From Oscillospiraceae bacterium (lineage in GTDB: Bacteria; Bacillota; Clostridia; Oscillospirales; Ruminococcaceae): DNA of 64,000 bases. Below, in pieces: positions 60,909-64,000 of this stretch. A program made the translations under genes and the position numbers. The stretch spans positions 62,001-126,000 of the forward strand of contig JAEEIA010000053.1 of the NCBI GenBank assembly GCA_016281125.1, in the 5' to 3' direction. The notes below the pieces were generated by a model. The model worked only from the letters and a program-made list of their open reading frames with translations, searched no databases and had not been told where the DNA came from. The number at the start of each line of letters is the position of its first letter. The first letter of the stretch is position 1.

Positions 60909-61724
60909 TCAGAGGTTTTTCGCAGCATAACCCGTCCAGCTGCGGTCGCGGGAGAGCGCGCCGCCTGGCGCAAAGACCTGTGCCGCGTCCGCATCATCCA
61001 GCAGATACGCGTCAAACCATGCATTCATGTAGCCCGTATAGGAGCCCGGGCTCGTGCAGCATTTGGTATGACCGGCATTTTTCAGGCTTGCGTATACCGC
61101 CGTGCAGTTCGTCGCGTTATACGCGGGTTTGACATACAGCGATGCCGGAACAATCCAGTCAGAGGAGCCTGCCGCGTAAAACGTCGGGACGGTCAGCTGT
61201 GCGGCACTGCCGGTCTGGACATTGCCCGCAATCGTAAAAACGCAGTCGATGCGTGCATCAGCGGCTGCGGCCTTGACGGCGCTCATGCCGCCCTGCGAAT
61301 GTCCCGCCGCTCCGATGTGTTCCAGATCCGCCTTGCCGTAAAAGACGCTGTCGGCGTCGGCGTTTTCCGCGGTGATAAAGTCGATTGAAGCGCGCTGCGC
61401 ATTGCCGTTTCCGGCGAACAGCTCGCGGTTCGCGATGACGATGTAGCCGTGCTCAGCCAGCCCGGAGAGCAATCCGTAATACAGTGCGGGCGCGCACATG
61501 GTACCGTTTGCCCAGACGATAACCGGGTAGGTCGCCTCATCCTGCACGAGCAGGCTTTCGGGATAGAAAACAATCTGTCCTTCGCTGAGCCAGTCGTCGC
61601 AGATGACGCCGCCGCTGTTGTAGGAAGCGGCGGATACGGGTGCCGCTGCGGCACCCTGCACGAATGCCGTGCAGAGCATGCCTGCAAAGAGCGCGCTGAA
61701 CAGCTTTTTCTTAATTTGTTTCAT
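60909..61724 (-). CDS. Secreted alpha/beta hydrolase (cutinase/lipase-like)
   Basis: This 271-residue protein has a signal peptide ending near VSA-AS. The hydrolase core shows the oxyanion-side stretch YPVIVWANGTMCAPALYYGL, the nucleophile elbow GAAGHSQGGMSAVKAAAADA (Ser about residue 140), a probable acid in SSDWIVPASL and the His in NAGHTKCC. The layout resembles secreted cutinase or polyester-hydrolase-like esterases, but the substrate cannot be told. The ATG at 61724 follows AAAGGATG. There is no dockerin, so it is free or wall-associated. It converges on the 60.4-kb transcript. Confidence 0.85.
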   Translation of the reverse strand: MKQIKKKLFSALFAGMLCTAFVQGAAAAPVSAASYNSGGVICDDWLSEGQIVFYPESLLVQDEATYPVIVWANGTMCAPALYYGLLSGLAEHGYIVIANRELFAGNGNAQRASIDFITAENADADSVFYGKADLEHIGAAGHSQGGMSAVKAAAADARIDCVFTIAGNVQTGSAAQLTVPTFYAAGSSDWIVPASLYVKPAYNATNCTAVYASLKNAGHTKCCTSPGSYTGYMNAWFDAYLLDDADAAQVFAPGGALSRDRSWTGYAAKNL

Positions 61725-61783
61725 AATATAACATCCTTTCTCAGTATGATTCATCCGCGTCCGTTTTACATGCGGATATTTTA

Positions 61784-61812
61784 ATTATAACAAGATTGCT
61801 CTTATTTGTCAA
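61784..61812 (-). promoter_or_regulatory. Promoter of the secreted hydrolase gene
   Basis: On the minus strand TTGACA, 17 bp and TATAAT lie about 60 bp upstream of the start. Confidence 0.85.
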
Positions 61813-61896
61813 TATTAGCGCAAGAAAAAACAGATTTCTTCTATTGAAAGGGGTGCGTGCTGTGTGAAATAAACATGAAACCGGTTTTTCAGAGAA

Positions 61897-61925
61897 TTGA
61901 CTTTTTCAGGGAAATCCTTTATAAT
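61897..61925 (+). promoter_or_regulatory. Promoter of the unknown gene/ogt pair
   Basis: TTGACT, 17 bp and TATAAT end 33 bp before the start at 61959. This rules out the longer upstream frame as the coding start. Confidence 0.8.
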
Positions 61926-61958
61926 AAGCCCAAAGATTCTCACAATCGGAGGGGCGAT

Positions 61959-62618
61959 ATGAACGCGCTTGCAATAAAAACAATCCCCGTATCGGATCAG
62001 TATGAAAACGAATGCATTGTGATTGATGATATTCCGTTCCATGAATATCTGATAAAATGGTATCAGGGAAACGGGTGGGGCAAGATACCGCAGCCAATCG
62101 CACCTGTGGAGGATCTTGCGTTCGCATGGAACGCGGAATATGATTATGAGGGCGACGCAAGATTTATGGCGTTTCTTCTCAAGCAGGATAAGGTGAATCT
62201 GCCGCTGCTGCTTTGTCCTGATGACTGCGATTTTTCATGTATTGTTATCGTCGCAGAAGTGGAGAAAACAGCAGATTTTGTCTATTGGAAACGCATAGGC
62301 AAAATCAATCATTCCATTGAAACTTTTGAAGAAGAAAAGGCGCACGGCATTGCTTATGTTGAAGCCTATACCGAGGAGGACTGGATCAAGTATCATGATC
62401 CTGACCTGCATGATGTTCACTCTGATACATGGCGTGAATGGATTTCTGCAAACTGGTCAGAGGAATTATTCCGGCGGAGAATCAACTATACTTACCCCTG
62501 CTATCAGGATGACAGAAACATTGATTGGATATATGAATGCAGCTGGTGTTTTGACCGGAACCAATATGATGAACTGACTGCTTCATGCAATCCGCATTGG
62601 TTCATGGACGGAGAATGA
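61959..62618 (+). CDS. Acidic soluble protein of unknown function
   Basis: This 219-residue protein has no signal or membrane segment and is rich in Trp, Tyr, Asp and Glu (IDDIPFHEYLIKWYQGNGWG; AFAWNAEYDYEGDARFMAFL; HDPDLHDVHSDTWREWISAN). It recalls the small acidic proteins found as toxin-immunity or house-cleaning partners, but I recognise no family and no toxin is adjacent. GGAGG precedes the ATG. It ends 1 nt before ogt and is probably co-transcribed with it. Its composition is slightly AT-richer than the neighbours. Confidence 0.7.
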   Translation: MNALAIKTIPVSDQYENECIVIDDIPFHEYLIKWYQGNGWGKIPQPIAPVEDLAFAWNAEYDYEGDARFMAFLLKQDKVNLPLLLCPDDCDFSCIVIVAEVEKTADFVYWKRIGKINHSIETFEEEKAHGIAYVEAYTEEDWIKYHDPDLHDVHSDTWREWISANWSEELFRRRINYTYPCYQDDRNIDWIYECSWCFDRNQYDELTASCNPHWFMDGE

Positions 62619-62619
62619 T

Positions 62620-63120
62620 ATGATTTACAAACACTGCTGCACTTCGCCGCTCGGCAAGATCACCCTTGCCAGTGACGGCGAAGCCCTCACGGGATTATGG
62701 TTTGACGGGCAGAAACACTTTCCCCATAATCTTGCAGCAGAAAGCACCGAAGCAGAGCTGCCGGTATTCACTCAGACCGTCAACTGGCTTGATGCATATT
62801 TCAGCGGAAAAGAACCTGACTTCATGCCGCCGATCAGCCTGCACACCACACCGTTCCGCAAAGCTGTCTATGATATACTCCTCACGATACCTTACGGGCA
62901 TACCATGACCTATGGCGAGATTGCGGGTATCCTCGCAGAGCAACAAGGCATTCAGCGTATGTCAGCGCAGGCAGTCGGCGGAGCGGTCGGACATAATCCG
63001 ATTGCAATTATCATTCCCTGTCACAGGGTGATCGGAGCAGACGGCAGCCTGACGGGATACGCGGGCGGTCTGGACAGAAAGAGCTGGCTGCTTCGGCTTG
63101 AACAGACCGACACAATATAA
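62620..63120 (+). CDS. ogt: Methylated-DNA--protein-cysteine methyltransferase
   Basis: This 166-residue suicide enzyme removes alkyl groups from O6-alkylguanine. The active-site motif IPCHRVIG (Cys about residue 131), the helix-turn-helix region YGEIAGILAEQQGIQRMSAQ and the VGGAVGHNPIAII motif are complete. It follows the unknown gene by 1 nt. A terminator and tRNA-Leu lie downstream. There is no Ada regulatory domain. Confidence 0.95.
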   Translation: MIYKHCCTSPLGKITLASDGEALTGLWFDGQKHFPHNLAAESTEAELPVFTQTVNWLDAYFSGKEPDFMPPISLHTTPFRKAVYDILLTIPYGHTMTYGEIAGILAEQQGIQRMSAQAVGGAVGHNPIAIIIPCHRVIGADGSLTGYAGGLDRKSWLLRLEQTDTI

Positions 63121-63123
63121 AAC

Positions 63124-63155
63124 ACCCCCGCAGACGCATTTGAATCTGCGGGGGT
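63124..63155 (+). terminator. ogt terminator
   Basis: ACCCCCGCAGA and TCTGCGGGGGT form a strong stem followed by TCATATGTT. Confidence 0.75.
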
Positions 63156-63173
63156 TCATATGTTCATAAAGGA

Positions 63174-63257
63174 TGCCGGCGGCGGGGGTCGAACCCGCAC
63201 GGTATCGCTACCAACGGATTTTGAGTCCGTCACGTCTGCCAATTCCATCACGCCGGC
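63174..63257 (-). tRNA. tRNA-Leu (anticodon CAA)
   Basis: On the minus strand the acceptor GCCGGCG pairs with CGCCGGC, followed by discriminator A; CCA is not encoded. The anticodon arm ACGGA-CTCAAAA-TCCGT gives anticodon CAA. A long variable arm (class II) precedes the T arm GCGGGTTCGACCCCCGC. Length is 84 nt. Confidence 0.95.
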
Positions 63258-63338
63258 TTACCGGAACAGTATAGCATATTTTGCGTGTTTTGTCAATCCC
63301 CGATGCAGCGCCCGTCAGAAAAAATGCGGGAGAGCCTC

Positions 63339-63367
63339 TTGCATAATCGGGCGAAAAGTAGTATAAT
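63339..63367 (+). promoter_or_regulatory. Promoter of asnB
   Basis: TTGCAT, 17 bp and TATAAT end 51 bp before the start codon. Confidence 0.75.
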
Positions 63368-63418
63368 AGGAAAGGCAATTTTGATTTCCCGTTCAGACAC
63401 ACACAGGAGGCTAAATTT

Positions 63419-64000
63419 ATGTGTGGAATCATCGGCTTTTCAGGCCGCATCGACAACGCGGAGGCTGTTCTTTCCGAAATGATGAATCGGATCCGTCACC
63501 GCGGACCGGATGCAGGCGGCAGGTATCTCAATGGCGAGATTGCCCTCGGACACCGCCGGCTTTCGATCATCGACATCACAGAGCAGGGCGACCAGCCCAT
63601 TTATAATGAAGACCGATCAATGGTGCTCGTCTTCAACGGTGAGATCTACAACTACAAGGAAATCCGGGAGGCGCTGCTTGCAGCGGGACATACCTTCCGG
63701 ACGGAAACCGACTCGGAGGTGCTGATTCACGGCTACGAGGAATACGGCACGGAGCTGCTCAACAAGCTCCGCGGCATGTTTTCCTTTGTGATCTGGGACG
63801 AAAAGGAAAAGACGCTCTTCGGCGCACGCGACTTCTTCGGCATCAAGCCGATGTATTACGCGCAGATGGGCGGCAGCTTCCTCTTCGGCAGTGAGATCAA
63901 GGCGTTCCTGCCGCATCCGCATTTCAAAAAGGAACTGGATACGGATGTGCTGGAGCAGTATCTGACCTTTCAGTATTCCCCGACGGAAGAAACATTTTTC
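63419..64000 (+). CDS. asnB: Asparagine synthase (glutamine-hydrolysing), 5' part
   Basis: This frame is open to the window edge (194 codons seen). It begins MCGIIGFSG, so Cys2 becomes the N-terminal nucleophile of the glutaminase domain after Met removal. Further motifs are RIRHRGPDAGG, LGHRRLSIID, VFNGEIYNYKEIR and FGARDFFGIKPMYYA. The synthetase domain lies beyond the window. AGGAGG precedes the ATG. AsnB makes asparagine from aspartate, glutamine and ATP. The organism also has GatCAB; asnB supplies free asparagine separately from tRNA-dependent amidation. Confidence 0.95.
   Translation, partial: MCGIIGFSGRIDNAEAVLSEMMNRIRHRGPDAGGRYLNGEIALGHRRLSIIDITEQGDQPIYNEDRSMVLVFNGEIYNYKEIREALLAAGHTFRTETDSEVLIHGYEEYGTELLNKLRGMFSFVIWDEKEKTLFGARDFFGIKPMYYAQMGGSFLFGSEIKAFLPHPHFKKELDTDVLEQYLTFQYSPTEETFF

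Noticed and set aside
60415-61724. Type III toxin-antitoxin locus (repeat RNA plus toxin)
   Set aside because: The repeat RNA fits superficially, but the next gene is convergent and encodes a secreted hydrolase, not an endoribonuclease toxin on the same transcript.

Overview
This window looks like chromosome from a GC-rich (about 55-60%) gut or rumen Firmicute of the Ruminococcus group (Oscillospiraceae). The evidence is four secreted proteins with dockerin or dockerin-like repeats, Thr/Pro-rich 'TTTT' linkers, a glgA-glgD-glgC-glgB glycogen cluster, a spoIIE sporulation phosphatase, gatCAB, CIRCE-controlled groESL and clear AGGAGG ribosome sites. The genus is inferred from these features; no marker rRNA is present. 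Most intergenic regions carry a near-consensus sigma-A promoter (TTGACA-like, 17-bp spacer, TATAAT).

Layout. 1-8 kb: the 3' end of mreB, a VanZ/membrane-protein operon, an orphan amino-acid binding lipoprotein whose two lobes are in swapped order, cysK with a leader encoding the tiny peptide MKRC, a membrane-anchored S41 protease and a DUF3267 membrane metalloprotease. 8-14 kb: the glycogen operon on the minus strand, with a lysine-rich repeat tail on GlgB. 14.5-18.5 kb: spoIIE and an ECF sigma/anti-sigma-like pair. 18.6-23.7 kb: gatC-gatA and gatB, separated by a NERD protein with four zinc ribbons. 24-26.2 kb: duplicated membrane metallophosphoesterases. 26.5-32.8 kb: groESL, an AT-rich TraX-like gene, mnmA and a VanY-type peptidase. 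33-35.3 kb: two related secreted dockerin-like proteins in AT-rich DNA. 35.7-39.5 kb: tRNA-Val, an FMN/ferredoxin fusion, a paralogous membrane-protein cluster and hpf. 39.7-48 kb: a plus-strand run (DJ-1, 5-FTHF cyclo-ligase, mltG, U32, two micro-proteins, B12-radical SAM, two DUF2500-like proteins, DUF2344). 48.2-60 kb: a secreted cysteine-peptidase-like dockerin protein, recQ, an orphan sugar-type binding lipoprotein, a cytoplasmic LRR protein and an 822-residue dockerin protein. 60.4-60.9 kb: a promoter-to-terminator transcript without a long ORF. 60.9-64 kb: a secreted alpha/beta hydrolase, an unknown protein with ogt, tRNA-Leu and the 5' end of asnB.

The most unusual items are the 60.4-60.87 kb transcript with repeated SD/ATG-like units; the cysK leader whose micro-ORF ends in a Cys codon just before a hairpin; the circularly permuted binding protein; a dispersed hairpin repeat (seven copies plus fragments), one copy of which supplies the ribosome site of a downstream gene; and the paired dockerin-like secreted proteins sharing promoter sequence.

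All calls come from reading the sequence. No database search, structure prediction or alignment program was used.
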